NCBI RefSeq assembly: GCF_024808665.1
Contig: NZ_JANUBZ010000001.1
Span: forward strand, 558,001-622,000
Length of the DNA: 64,000 nt
Source of the DNA: Mucilaginibacter empetricola
Lineage (GTDB): Bacteria; Bacteroidota; Bacteroidia; Sphingobacteriales; Sphingobacteriaceae
Reading direction: 5' to 3'
The notes under the pieces were generated by a model. The model did no database searches and was not told the origin of the DNA. It saw only the letters and a list, made by a program, of their open reading frames with translations. Shown here piece by piece: positions 35,122-44,847 of this stretch (positions within the stretch are counted from its first letter, which is position 1; the number at the start of each line of letters is the position of its first letter). The position numbers and the translations under genes were made by a program.

Positions 35122-36195
35122 ATGAGCGACATCAATCCCGGGCAAAAGGAGCCAAAAAGAAAGGTAACAATTTTCATTATCAACGTCCTGCTGGCGGTTA
35201 TTATCATTGCAGGTATTGGTTGGGCGGTATCGACTTATTTCGATCTTGACCACCATGTGTACACTAATGACGCACAGGTAGAAGAATATATTAACCCGAT
35301 CAATGTGCGGATACCCGGTTATATCCGGGAGGTCCGCTTCCAGGAGCATCAAAGGGTAAAAAAGGGAGATACGCTGGTCATTATCGATGACCGGGAATAC
35401 AAGATCCAACTGGAGCAGGCCGATGCAGCCTATCTTTCCGCCCTCGCATCAAAAACAGTAAGTTCTTCTTCCGTCAATACGGCTGAAAATAATGTAAATG
35501 TCTCCAAAGCAAATATTGATGCGGCGGAAGCAAGACTGTGGAACGCTGAGCAGGACTATCACCGTTTTGCAAATCTATTAAAGGACGGCGCTGCAACTCA
35601 ACAACAGTTTGATCAGCAAAAAGCGGAATACGATGCGTTGCTTGCACAGACAAATGCTTTGAAGGAACAGCGCAAAACAACGCTTCTCTCCACCACAGAA
35701 GCGTCGAAACGTGTCTACGTCAACGATGCGGAGATCAAAAGTGCGCATGCTGCACTTGAACTGGCAAAACTCAATTTATCCTACACGGTGATCACCGCAC
35801 CTTATGACGGCGTTACGGGCCGCCGGAATGTCGAGGAAGGACAATTGGTACAGCCCGGTCAAAACATGCTCTCATTTATCCGGGCAGGCAATAAATGGGT
35901 GGTTGCGAATTACAAAGAAACGCAGATTGGTAGAATCCATATCGGCCAAAAGGTCCTCTTAAAAATAGACGGCCTGGACGGCAAAGAAATACCGGGATGT
36001 GTGGCCGCCATATCAGAAGCTACAGGCTCGAGGTATTCCGCCATTCCGGTCGATAATTCAACCGGCAACTTTGTGAAAGTACAGCAGCGTATTCCCGTTA
36101 AGATAGAATTTACCCCGGCTGCTGGTGACAGAGCTTTTCTGGACAGGCTGAGAGCTGGGATGAATGTAGAAGTCAGAGTAGCGAACCAGCAATAA
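35122..36195 (+). CDS. HlyD/EmrA-family periplasmic adaptor
   Basis: A 357-residue membrane fusion protein: one N-terminal membrane helix (residues about 15-35), a split biotinyl-lipoyl domain (VYTNDAQVEEYINPINVRIPGYI and ITAPYDGVTGRRNVEEGQLV), and an alpha-helical hairpin between them. The order is that of EmrA, partner of DHA2 pumps such as the next gene. Confidence 0.9.
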   Translation: MSDINPGQKEPKRKVTIFIINVLLAVIIIAGIGWAVSTYFDLDHHVYTNDAQVEEYINPINVRIPGYIREVRFQEHQRVKKGDTLVIIDDREYKIQLEQADAAYLSALASKTVSSSSVNTAENNVNVSKANIDAAEARLWNAEQDYHRFANLLKDGAATQQQFDQQKAEYDALLAQTNALKEQRKTTLLSTTEASKRVYVNDAEIKSAHAALELAKLNLSYTVITAPYDGVTGRRNVEEGQLVQPGQNMLSFIRAGNKWVVANYKETQIGRIHIGQKVLLKIDGLDGKEIPGCVAAISEATGSRYSAIPVDNSTGNFVKVQQRIPVKIEFTPAAGDRAFLDRLRAGMNVEVRVANQQ

Positions 36196-36204
36196 AAATA
36201 AAAG

Positions 36205-37728
36205 ATGGAACCACAGGACCTATTTTACCACAATGTGCCGCTTTATGTGAGGCTCCCCGTGTTGTTCCTCATATTTTCTGTCGTACTTGTTTCCATCGGT
36301 GTTTATGCCGGCAATAACGTTGCTACATCAAGTGGCCTTGGCGTTTACATAGAACCTTATACAATGGCATTTAATGCACAATCCATTGGAACGGCGCTCG
36401 GCCTGATGTTTCACATGCGACTCAAGCTGCGTTTTACCAACAAGGCCCTGTTGTTATGGGGTTTATCCTGTGCCCTTGTCCTGAATATCGTTTGTGCGAC
36501 CACGAAAGATCCGGCTGTCATTGTCTTTGCTTGTTTCTTTCTCGGCTTCACCAAGACAGGGGCGCTGATCGAAGTGTTTTTGATCTGGATGTTTGTTTGG
36601 AGCAAGAAACTGGATACTTCCCGGATGTACCCATTTCTCTATTTTACCGCACTGGCGGGGACCTCATTCACAACCTGGATAACCACCATCCTGGCTTATG
36701 ATTTTGACTGGCGCTATGCCAACCTAATTGTCATTGCATTGCTGTTGCTTTGTATCGTTTGTGCATTATTCCTGGTCGAAAACCATCCGCTGCGCCGGAT
36801 TTACCCCTTGTACCAGGTCGATTATCTTGGACTGGCGCTGCTGGCAACATCGATGATGCTTTTGAATTATGCCGTCGTGTACGGCACCGTTGAAGACTGG
36901 TTCGAATCCCTGAAAATTGTAGCGGCATTTTTCGGTTCGGGAATTACCCTGCTTTTATTTATTAAGAGGCAACTGTCTTTAAAGCGGCCCATGTTTGACC
37001 TCGCGATTTTTAAAAGGAGTGCATTCCGTTCCGGCTTGATCTATTTTTTGCTCGTGGGCATTTTTATCCCGACTACCATCCAGTCTGCATTTTCAGGAGG
37101 AATCCTCCAATATGAAACGTACCGGAACATGGAAGTAAATATGTACCTGATCCCCGGGATACTCACAGGGTGTGTCCTGTGCTATTTCTGGTACTATTAT
37201 GCTTTAAGCCCGGAGGTGTTAATACTTGCCGGATTTGCCGGGCTCATAGTTTATTATATCCTGATGTACAACAATTTCGGGACGCAATTTGCGATCAATG
37301 ATTTCTGGCTGCCGTCAATTATAAAAGGTTTTGCCACTGCACTTATTTATATCGCGGTGGGCCTGCAGATCACGAGAGGGCTGGGCATTAACCTGGTCAT
37401 GGGCGCTGCAGGTTCGATGATCATGATACGGAATTTTGTAGGGAGCGGGGTGTTTACTTCTGTTTATACCTATTTCCTGTATGCTCAGCGTGTCAGGCAT
37501 TTCGACCATCTTGCGGGACTAGCTGCAACGACGAACTCCGCCATTTCCGGTCAGCAGAATTTTACGGAAACATTTGGCATCCTGCAACGACAAGCAACAT
37601 TGGCCGCCACGAAGGAGCTTTCCGGATATATCATCTTTGCGGGCATAGCGATATTCGCTATCCTGCTTGTCAGATTTATTTGCCGGCGCTTAAACAGCGT
37701 TCCTGTCCCAAATTTAAAACAGGGTTAG
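36205..37728 (+). CDS. MFS efflux transporter, EmrB-like
   Basis: A 507-residue inner-membrane protein with about 14 hydrophobic helices, typical of the transporter partners of EmrA-type adaptors in Bacteroidota. The loop motifs are more divergent than in the two DHA2 pumps near 5-8 kb. It is the third part of the TolC-HlyD-MFS pump. Substrate unknown; exporting a toxic quinone, aldehyde or lipid would fit the co-regulated enzymes. Confidence 0.85.
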   Translation: MEPQDLFYHNVPLYVRLPVLFLIFSVVLVSIGVYAGNNVATSSGLGVYIEPYTMAFNAQSIGTALGLMFHMRLKLRFTNKALLLWGLSCALVLNIVCATTKDPAVIVFACFFLGFTKTGALIEVFLIWMFVWSKKLDTSRMYPFLYFTALAGTSFTTWITTILAYDFDWRYANLIVIALLLLCIVCALFLVENHPLRRIYPLYQVDYLGLALLATSMMLLNYAVVYGTVEDWFESLKIVAAFFGSGITLLLFIKRQLSLKRPMFDLAIFKRSAFRSGLIYFLLVGIFIPTTIQSAFSGGILQYETYRNMEVNMYLIPGILTGCVLCYFWYYYALSPEVLILAGFAGLIVYYILMYNNFGTQFAINDFWLPSIIKGFATALIYIAVGLQITRGLGINLVMGAAGSMIMIRNFVGSGVFTSVYTYFLYAQRVRHFDHLAGLAATTNSAISGQQNFTETFGILQRQATLAATKELSGYIIFAGIAIFAILLVRFICRRLNSVPVPNLKQG

Positions 37729-37776
37729 GCAAACTCCAGTCCATTTTAGTTAGCGAAATTATTAATCGAAAATCAT

Positions 37777-38400
37777 ATGAAAACCCCACTTAAAATTGCC
37801 ATTATCGGAGTTTCCGGAAACGTCGGAACCCGGATTGCAGACGAAGCATTGAACCGTGGCCACCATGTAACAGGGATTGCCCGGAATATCGACAATGTAC
37901 CCTCCAAAAAAAATCTTGAACTGAAAGTAGGCGAAATCAGCAACCCTGAAGGGCTTGCCAAAATGCTTAAGGAACAAGACGTCATTGTCAGCAGCGTGAA
38001 GCCTACTGATTTTGACCCTGATCAACTCCTCAAAGCAGTGCGCCTTTCGGGGGTCAAAAGGTACCTCGTTGTTGGTGGCGCCGGCACCCTGGAAGTTTCG
38101 CCAGGCGTTTCGGTATTGGATTCAGGAAAGCTACCTGATTTCATCGCGCCGGCTTCAAGGGCGGCTCAGAATTATCTAAACATCCTTAGGACCACTGAAG
38201 ACCTCGACTGGACTGTTCTTAGCCCCGCCTTTGAGTTTACCGCCGGGCAAAGAACCGGACACTTCCGTTTGGGCGGAGATCAGGTTATAGAGGACGAAAA
38301 TGGCAAAAGTGCTATTTCATTTGAAGACTATGCCGTTGCGCTTCTGGATGAAATCGAAGAACCGCGCCATTTGAGGGGCCGATTCTCGATTGCCTATTAA
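37777..38400 (+). CDS. NmrA-like NAD(P)H-binding protein
   Basis: A 207-residue atypical SDR with cofactor motif GVSGNVGTRI near residues 11-20 and no classical YxxxK site, as in NAD(P)H-binding sensor or flavin-reductase-like proteins (SDR_a5). It lies 48 bp after the efflux pump and is probably the last gene of that operon. A truncated paralogue is at 32329. Confidence 0.85.
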   Translation: MKTPLKIAIIGVSGNVGTRIADEALNRGHHVTGIARNIDNVPSKKNLELKVGEISNPEGLAKMLKEQDVIVSSVKPTDFDPDQLLKAVRLSGVKRYLVVGGAGTLEVSPGVSVLDSGKLPDFIAPASRAAQNYLNILRTTEDLDWTVLSPAFEFTAGQRTGHFRLGGDQVIEDENGKSAISFEDYAVALLDEIEEPRHLRGRFSIAY

Positions 38401-38441
38401 AGACACGGTGGCAAAGAAATCCTATTGGGAAGTAAAAGTTC

Positions 38442-38508
38442 TTGACAAATATCAATTATTTTTTTTGACTAAAATCAAGAAAACTGGCTTGCGCCGGGAA
38501 TAGTTTTG
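38442..38508 (+). promoter_or_regulatory. Tandem FNR-box promoter for SDR and YceI genes (P5)
   Basis: TTGACAAATATCAA (38442-38455), TTGACTAAAATCAA (38465-38478), 22 bp, TAGTTTTG (38501-38508). All fixed -7 bases match. Confidence 0.85.
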
Positions 38509-38734
38509 TCATAGTCGTCATTCGAGGCGGAATCTGGATAATCTAAGTATCGTGACTGGCAAAAATTATGAGTATTACGCAGGCGGAATAGCCCCCTACA
38601 TTCGGCTCCTCTGCAAGAGAGAAGATTGATGTCAGGAGTAATCCAGATATCGTTGTTGAGGTTAAAAATGAAAGTATTTGGCTTTAAAACTCCGAACTGT
38701 TTACAAAGTTTGACCCTGTTAAAATCAATAGCAA
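38509..38734 (+). other. Long leader region of the SDR gene
   Basis: About 220 nt lie between the predicted start of P5 and the ATG. A GTG-started frame of 25 codons near 38551-38628 exists but has no support. No riboswitch that I can recognise. Confidence 0.35.
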
Positions 38735-39478
38735 ATGAAAACATCAGCAAGAACACATGAAGGAAAAGTGGCGCTGGTAACCGGCGCCGCACAGGGCATC
38801 GGCCAGGCTATGGCTGTCGCCCTGGCTGAACGCGGGGCTTACGTAATTGCCACCGATATTCATGTCCCGGAGGAAACATTGGAAAAAATTGGTCCGCGGG
38901 CCTCCGGTTATCAATTGGATGTAACAAAAATAGAAGACTGGAAAGCATTGGAATTTAGAATCCAGGATATGGGATGCGTGGATATCGTCGTAAACAATGC
39001 AGGTTACTTTCCGAACAGCGGTATTGACAATCTGGACTTTCCGACATGGCGGAAAACGATGTCCACCAACCTGGATTCACACTTTTTGAGTGTCAAAACA
39101 TTTTTACCCGCCATGCGGAAAAAGAAATGGGGCCGTTTCATTGGCATATCCTCTAACATGGTCGGCCTTGCAATTCCCGGCATGAGTCATTATATCACGA
39201 CCAAGATGGGCATTATCGGATTCATGAGGGGACTGGCCAATGACGTTGCGGGCGATGGCATAACGGCAAATGCAGTCTTACCCGGACTTACCAATACGAA
39301 AGCAATCGCTGATCAACCGGATGAAATAAGACGGGCTACCTGGGAGCAACAGGCAATTAAACGACTGGGTGAACCCGAAGATATTACGGGGGTTGTTTTG
39401 TTCCTGACGAGTAATGACGCATCATTTATCACCGGCCAGGCAATTGTTGTGGATGGCGGACAGTACAGGATCGGTTAA
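38735..39478 (+). CDS. SDR-family oxidoreductase
   Basis: A 247-residue classical SDR: TGAAQGIG (16-23), NNAG (87-90), Ser140 in GISSN, Tyr153 and Lys157 in YITTK, and the C-terminal GQAIVVDGG. It belongs to the FabG-like group that oxidises or reduces alcohol/ketone substrates. It is the first gene after promoter P5; the YceI gene follows at 165 bp. Confidence 0.9.
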   Translation: MKTSARTHEGKVALVTGAAQGIGQAMAVALAERGAYVIATDIHVPEETLEKIGPRASGYQLDVTKIEDWKALEFRIQDMGCVDIVVNNAGYFPNSGIDNLDFPTWRKTMSTNLDSHFLSVKTFLPAMRKKKWGRFIGISSNMVGLAIPGMSHYITTKMGIIGFMRGLANDVAGDGITANAVLPGLTNTKAIADQPDEIRRATWEQQAIKRLGEPEDITGVVLFLTSNDASFITGQAIVVDGGQYRIG

Positions 39479-39643
39479 TTAAGATAAATCGATGGCCGAG
39501 CTATAAATACTTTATAATGAAAAAGTTGCTTACACCCTTTAATAATGGAGCCTGCAACTCAAAAATCACATTTGGACAACGCCAGCTCAAAGGCTACTTC
39601 AAAATTTAATTAACCTGGTTTATCAACTAAAAAAATAAAGATC

Positions 39644-40174
39644 ATGATAACAAAATGGAAAATCGATCCCACACACAGTGAGGTACAGTTTAAGGTGAAA
39701 CATTTGATGATCACCACAATTACCGGCTATTTCACCAAATTTGACCTTGCGGTTGAAACAGAAGACAATGATTTTGGGAAGGCCAAAGAAATTAATTTTA
39801 CGGCAGATGTAAATTCCGTCAGTACAGACAATGAGCAACGGGACGGGCATTTGAAATCTCCGGACTTTTTTGATGCTGCGCAACATAGCACGATCACCTT
39901 TAAAGGAAATAAATTTGAGCAGACAGGCGATCATTTTAAGTTGCACGGCGACTTAACGATCAAGGGCACAACAAAGCCAATTACCCTGAATGTAGAATTT
40001 GGCGGTGTTATTGTCGATCCCTACCAGCAGACAAAGGCCGGCTTCAGCGTAAGTGGAAAGATCAGCAGAAAGGAGTTCGGCCTGACCTGGGATGCTGTTA
40101 CTGAAACAGGAGGAGTCGTTGTAGGCGATGAAATCAAACTCAACTGCGAAATTCAATTGATCAAGGCGGCTTAG
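39644..40174 (+). CDS. YceI-family protein without signal peptide
   Basis: A 176-residue YceI lipocalin-like protein (WKIDPTHSEVQFKVKHLMI, FFDAAQHSTITF, LTIKGTTKPITL). The family binds isoprenoid lipids such as polyprenyl quinone precursors. There is no signal peptide, unlike the two YceI proteins at 48.9-50.0 kb, so this one is probably cytoplasmic. It ends before the strong bidirectional terminator at 40285. Confidence 0.9.
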   Translation: MITKWKIDPTHSEVQFKVKHLMITTITGYFTKFDLAVETEDNDFGKAKEINFTADVNSVSTDNEQRDGHLKSPDFFDAAQHSTITFKGNKFEQTGDHFKLHGDLTIKGTTKPITLNVEFGGVIVDPYQQTKAGFSVSGKISRKEFGLTWDAVTETGGVVVGDEIKLNCEIQLIKAA

Positions 40175-40192
40175 TGGGCGCAAAATATTACC

Positions 40193-40264
40193 ATGAGTAA
40201 AATCAGGAACATTTTAAACAGGCTGCTTGCGATCTGGATCTCCCGTCAGCTCAAGCGTCCATAA
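40193..40264 (+). CDS. Possible 23-residue peptide
   Basis: ATG-started frame (MSKIRNILNRLLAIWISRQL) directly after the YceI gene; amphipathic and basic. It could be a small membrane-associated peptide or chance. Confidence 0.25.
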   Translation: MSKIRNILNRLLAIWISRQLKRP

Positions 40265-40284
40265 ACAGAAGTTTTCGGAAGAAA

Positions 40285-40318
40285 AATAATACGGCACCAA
40301 TCCCGGTGCCGTATTATT
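40285..40318. terminator. Strong bidirectional terminator
   Basis: AATAATACGGCACC and GGTGCCGTATTATT form a perfect 14-bp stem with a 6-nt loop between the convergent YceI and DUF5686 genes. Confidence 0.85.
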
Positions 40319-40347
40319 ACCTTTGTTTACGTCATTTTGTAAACAAA

Positions 40348-42921
40348 TCAGAACTGCAAAATGATCAGCGCCCTGACGCCATGCTTGCTCACATAAGGGT
40401 GATCGAGATAGCTGAACCTCTCCACATAATCGACCCTTAAGATCTTGAATATATTAGCGATCCCAATACTACCTTCCGAGTAAGGTCCGTGATCAAGGCT
40501 ATAGGTAACGGGCACACCCTGCCCGTTTTTTGGAAACTCATATAAAGAAGGGTCGTTTGCAGGGTTGTTTTCGGCTCTTACCCCACCCCATAAGACTTTA
40601 AAATCCACAACTTCACGCCATTTTAACGCCCGCAAAAAAGGGATTTTATTAAAGATAAAACCATTGAAATTCTGGTCGATGTTTATTGCCGCATAGTGAT
40701 CACTTACAAACTCTTCAAAATTCATCAGGTTGTAGGATTGCAGTTGCAAAGCATAGCTTTGGTTGGCATGGTGAATATCCAGCAACGGAAACGGAACTTT
40801 GCCGAAAAGATACCCACCTTCGGTGCTAACATCAGCATATCCCAATTGAGAGAAATAGAACCGCTTGGTGATGTTAGCCGTCAGATTTTCATAGCTATAT
40901 TTACCACCAAAGACATCACTTAATCCCTGGTTATACCGTAAGGTGAATATTGGATACTTGTCTGGTATAGGGGTGCGATATAACTTACCCTGGTAAAACT
41001 TTTCGTTAGGCGCATAACGCAACTCCGTTGAAAGCTCCGTCGTCCGGAGGCCGTTGATGTTGTTCAAGTGCCCATTTTCAATGTTCTCAAAATACAAAGT
41101 ACCCGCCGGATGCTGATCCCAGGCCTGGAACTGGAACTTATAGGAAAAATGGCTCAAATATTCATGAACATAATTTAGCCGGAAAATCCCGTTATACAAC
41201 CAGGTTGTGTTCTGCCCGCGCTTAAAAGACAGGAAGAAATTGTCTTCCTGGACAAATTGCAATTCCTGCCCCGGTATTTTAGTATCCTGCTGGTAGCTGG
41301 CGCGCAGGTATTCCTGCGGGAAAGAGTAAATAGATTTATCATTTAGCGAATATGTCCCGCTCAGGAAATATTTAAACCGTTGGTCCTTAAATCCATAAGC
41401 CCCGTAAGTTTCGAAGTAGTAACGTTTGCTTAGTGCCGGCGTCGTCCGACCTCCCAGGCGCATCCGGAATCCCTCCACCGGGTTGAAATTATAAAATGTA
41501 TTGGTCGGTCCGATCTCGAAGGGTCCGGTGTCATAATAGCCTGCCAATAGCAGCGTAGCTATCTTCATGGTCCGCTTGAACGAGGGAATTGTTTGCAAGC
41601 TATCTATATCATTGTAAATATTGTCCTGTGCAGAGGTCAATGTGTCCAGCCTGTTTTGCTTCCAATAGGCTTCATCTTTATCAGCTGCTTTTGGCTCCAG
41701 TACAACTGATGGCCCTTTATAAACCGAATCGGGGCCGGGTGTATTGACTTTGAAGTTATTGACCATAACTACCCGCTCGCCATACACGCCGCCACCCTTC
41801 TTTTTATTCAAGCCGAAATCGATCTTCAGATCGCTTTGACTCATGTGGTATTTTCCGCCTTCACCTTTGTCAAAGGAAAGAATGACCTGCATTTGGCGAA
41901 CGAAGTTGAGATTGATGTTTTTATTGACGGTGAGGGCGGCCTTTTCCACAGCATAGTTGCCGTCCATGGTGATATATATTTTCCCTTCGAATAAAAGATC
42001 CGTCGTGTTTCTTGGCGTAAAGCTTAATTCGATAAGATTTGGCGTCACATCTTTAATCGTATCGGTAATAAAGAACTTATAGAATGAAGGGGATGCATCT
42101 GCGATAGGGCTGAGCATTTGGTTACCCAATAAAGAGATATTGTTATCATAAATTTCAATATCCTGATACATCTTATTGAAAATTGATTTGAGCCCCTCAT
42201 TATCGATAAAGCTCTCATCAAATTTCACCTGTTTATTAGCCTGGATAATTTCCTTTTTAGCATAAGGGCTTTTTCGAAAATAATTATCGGCCAACTTTTC
42301 TTCCATGTAAACAGGTAATAGGGTTTTGCCCCCGATTTCGGTAGAATCCTGGTGTCGGAATAGAAACTGGTAGTTCTTAAACATTCTCTTATCTTTAAAT
42401 CTATCCGAAAGGTCACTTAGAAAGAAAACCATTTTTTCGTATTGGTGATATTCTGCGTAGTTGTAGCCCTCCAGCCGGTTTGATTTTTTATGTGCGATAA
42501 CCTTGCGAATAAGTTCAACGGCGGGATTATCCTTATTCCGATATTTAAATTTTTTTCCGGCCTTGATCACTACCTCCGTAAGTAACTGGCTGTCTTCGGA
42601 CAGGGCTACGTTGATGATCTGTTCTTTTTCTAGTATGATCTCTTTGGTAACCGTTTTATAACCAACGAAAGAAAACCGGATAGTAGTGGCTTTTTCATTT
42701 ACTTTCAAAACATAGTGGCCATTATTATCTGTACTTGCGCCAATAGAGGTACCCACAAGCGAAACAGTAGCACCGGGTATGGTTTGTTTTGACGCAGCAT
42801 CCGTAATGGTTCCGGCTATCATTATTTCCTGCGCCTTTGCCAAAATCGCTGTAAACAGAAGACAACATGTTAATACCAGCGAACGAAATGTAATAAATGC
42901 TTTCAATGTAGAATTTGTCAT
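40348..42921 (-). CDS. DUF5686 outer membrane protein with carboxypeptidase-regulatory-like domain
   Basis: An 857-residue protein with a signal peptide (ends near ILAKAQ, residue 30), a CarboxypepD_reg-like beta-sandwich (residues about 33-120, IAGTITDAASKQTIPGATV), and a long DUF5686 region that ends in a phenylalanine (LIILQF), the usual outer-membrane barrel terminus. The family is widespread in Bacteroidota; function is unknown, possibly surface assembly or polysaccharide-related. It has no FNR-type boxes and seems not to belong to the surrounding regulon. Confidence 0.85.
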   Translation of the reverse strand: MTNSTLKAFITFRSLVLTCCLLFTAILAKAQEIMIAGTITDAASKQTIPGATVSLVGTSIGASTDNNGHYVLKVNEKATTIRFSFVGYKTVTKEIILEKEQIINVALSEDSQLLTEVVIKAGKKFKYRNKDNPAVELIRKVIAHKKSNRLEGYNYAEYHQYEKMVFFLSDLSDRFKDKRMFKNYQFLFRHQDSTEIGGKTLLPVYMEEKLADNYFRKSPYAKKEIIQANKQVKFDESFIDNEGLKSIFNKMYQDIEIYDNNISLLGNQMLSPIADASPSFYKFFITDTIKDVTPNLIELSFTPRNTTDLLFEGKIYITMDGNYAVEKAALTVNKNINLNFVRQMQVILSFDKGEGGKYHMSQSDLKIDFGLNKKKGGGVYGERVVMVNNFKVNTPGPDSVYKGPSVVLEPKAADKDEAYWKQNRLDTLTSAQDNIYNDIDSLQTIPSFKRTMKIATLLLAGYYDTGPFEIGPTNTFYNFNPVEGFRMRLGGRTTPALSKRYYFETYGAYGFKDQRFKYFLSGTYSLNDKSIYSFPQEYLRASYQQDTKIPGQELQFVQEDNFFLSFKRGQNTTWLYNGIFRLNYVHEYLSHFSYKFQFQAWDQHPAGTLYFENIENGHLNNINGLRTTELSTELRYAPNEKFYQGKLYRTPIPDKYPIFTLRYNQGLSDVFGGKYSYENLTANITKRFYFSQLGYADVSTEGGYLFGKVPFPLLDIHHANQSYALQLQSYNLMNFEEFVSDHYAAINIDQNFNGFIFNKIPFLRALKWREVVDFKVLWGGVRAENNPANDPSLYEFPKNGQGVPVTYSLDHGPYSEGSIGIANIFKILRVDYVERFSYLDHPYVSKHGVRALIILQF

Positions 42922-43150
42922 AGTGATTGGCTAAAATTTGTGAAAGTTTGACATCCGGATTCCCGGCATAATGTCGATGTCCTACCATTTAATCAACCTG
43001 GCGCTTTGAAAAAGAGTCGAAGTCAGCGTTGATCTGACATGCTGTATTTTAGAAAAAACTTCAGTCTTTGCGGCCGAAGACTTTGGACTATAACCAGGGC
43101 CGGTGAATTATGTCAATCTGGTAAAAATCAGGTAACTGCAATACGCGCTG

Positions 43151-43337
43151 TTATTTAACCTTCTTAATATCGCCGGCAATTTTTTCAGCGACCATGATGA
43201 CCGTTGGATTAGGGGCTGATGAAACCGTCCGAGGTCAAACGATTTGCAAGTACTGCCCCGGCCGGTCCTTCGCCAACCACAACGAAATGGTAACTATCGT
43301 TACCGTTTCCCTCGTTTGAATTACTGCGCTTTTTCAT
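43151..43337 (-). pseudogene. GMC oxidoreductase reduced to its two ends
   Basis: The ATG at 43337 begins a normal GMC flavoenzyme start: YHFVVVGEGPAGAVLANRLTSDG, the FAD-binding glycine motif. Directly after it, in a shifted frame, comes PNPTVIMVAEKIAGDIKKVK and a stop, which is the typical last segment of these enzymes (NAPTIMIAEKAA). About 450-500 internal residues are gone. Its FNR-box promoter (43366-43432) is still in place. Confidence 0.78.
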
Positions 43338-43365
43338 ATTTCGATTATTTGGTATTTGTTTTCCA

Positions 43366-43432
43366 TAAAAATCGAAACCTTCTCCGGCCTTAAAATTGAT
43401 TTATTGCAGGAAATTGTCTTGACAAATGTCAA
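43366..43432 (-). promoter_or_regulatory. Tandem FNR-box promoter for the GMC remnant (P6)
   Basis: TTGACAAATGTCAA (43419-43432), a half-conserved box at 43396-43409 (TTGATTTATTGCAG), 22-bp gap, and minus-strand GATTTTTA at 43366-43373. Confidence 0.65.
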
Positions 43433-43462
43433 GTCCGGGCATGTGCGCCGGTTGATAATAAA

Positions 43463-44047
43463 CTACTTGCGTATGGCGTTCTTCCGGACTCTGCTAAGGG
43501 TTTCCGGCGAGAGACCTAAATAGGAAGCTATCATGTTCATCGGAAAACGTTTCAGGAACTCGGGGTATGTGCTTGACAGATCGCTGAATCTTTCTTCGGC
43601 TGTCATACCAATGGCAGCGTGAATCCTTTTGTGCATAGCGATCGTGGAAAATTTGTCCAAGGCCCTAAACGTCAAGTCGAAGCCCCGGCTTTTGTTTCTT
43701 AGTTCGTATACATCTGGGAGAGAAATAACGAGGAGTTCAGAGTCCTCAAGCATCTCGATAAAGTAACGTGAAGGTATCAATTGAATCGAACTCTCCGGGT
43801 CGGTTAACCACCAGGATTCCAATCCAAAATGAATGATATGCTCATGTCCTTTTTCATCGACTGAAAACATTCGGGAAGAACCCTTGACTATAAATCCCAA
43901 ATGTTTGCAGACATCACCCTCCTGCAAAAAGAATTGCCTTTTCCGCATGCGCTTCTTTGCGAACGCATCCGAAATAATTTCTTTTTCATAATCAGTTAAT
44001 TTTTCACTGGTTCTGATTTCGATATGTTTAAAAAGAGAGTCGTGCAT
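43463..44047 (-). CDS. Crp/Fnr-family regulator, candidate controller of the tandem-box regulon
   Basis: A 194-residue cNMP-fold regulator closely related to the gene at 30409 (shared KRQFFLQEGDVCKHLGFIVKG and MFSVDEKGHEHIIHFG). The DNA-binding end IASYLGLSPETLSRVRK again has the FNR-type ETLSR. I start it at the ATG at 44047 (MHDSLFKHIE) by alignment with the paralogues; the longer frame adds 16 unrelated residues. It sits in the middle of the tandem-box promoters. Confidence 0.88.
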   Translation of the reverse strand: MHDSLFKHIEIRTSEKLTDYEKEIISDAFAKKRMRKRQFFLQEGDVCKHLGFIVKGSSRMFSVDEKGHEHIIHFGLESWWLTDPESSIQLIPSRYFIEMLEDSELLVISLPDVYELRNKSRGFDLTFRALDKFSTIAMHKRIHAAIGMTAEERFSDLSSTYPEFLKRFPMNMIASYLGLSPETLSRVRKNAIRK

Positions 44048-44390
44048 AAGAAAAATGGCCTCCTGCATTAAATAATTAATCATTGGTATCTTCAAGCTGG
44101 TGGCAATGATTATGCCAATAGTTAAGATGTTGATTTACAGGATATTTATCAATATTACATGAAGTAACCGGTCATGATATTTCAGGACATCGGGATATAT
44201 CAGGACGGAGAAGCGACATTTCGCCTGAAATCATAAGACTTTTTTAGGAAAAGTAGATGCGCCGATTATTCGCTCTTCTTAATTATTTGACAGTTTGATG
44301 AGCTAATGTGGTACAAATGAGCGCAAAGCGATTTTAGAAGACTTTTCTAATTGACTATATTCGAAGTTTATAAATCTACAATGACCAAAC
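44048..44390. other. Intergenic region between divergent genes
   Basis: Contains separated half-sites TTGAT (44130-44134) and ATCAA (44148-44152) but no complete FNR-type box and no -7 element at the regulon spacing. Nothing else recognised. Confidence 0.4.
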
Positions 44391-44840
44391 ATGATCAGAA
44401 AACTGTCGTTGAGTGTATCGATCTTTGGGAGCTGTTCTTTTTGTTTTGACGCGGGTGCACAGACTAATGCATTTCATAGGCCTTCCGAATACAAAACATC
44501 ATGGCAGCGCTTGCACTTACGGCCGGGTGCGTCATTTTTCACTGCGGCACAGGAAAACCAGGTCTATCTTGACAGTAATCTTATTTTTTGCTCACGTTCG
44601 TTTAGACTAACCCGGCTGTCTGTAGGTGCCGAAGGGATAGACACGCAGGACTTAACCGGCCAATTATCATGGATCGATAGAAGAGTTCCTGCGATCGGCC
44701 TGCGTCAATTAGGCCAATCTTCCGAAAAAAACATTTTGAATTGCTGGTGTTACCTGGTGCCTATTATGCTTTCGAACCAGATAGCTATCGTCATTTTAAA
44801 GACAGTGTTTTATATTATTACACGTAAATATCTCAAATAA
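44391..44840 (+). pseudogene. Frameshifted 5' fragment of a TPR sensor histidine kinase
   Basis: The frame from the ATG at 44391 encodes LTRLSVGAEGIDTQDLTGQLSWIDRR, as found in the N-terminal region of Bacteroidota TPR histidine kinases. After an A7 run near 44726-44732 the match moves to another frame: FELLVLPGAYYAFEPDSYRHF, then a stop near 44820. The intact kinase gene begins only 8 bp later at 44848, so this is probably the head of a damaged duplicate. Confidence 0.6.
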
Positions 44841-44847
44841 ATGATTT

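Noticed and set aside
44130..44152. FNR-type box in front of the Crp/Fnr gene at 44047
   Set aside because: The half-sites TTGAT and ATCAA are too far apart for one box, and no -7 element lies at the regulon distance on either strand.
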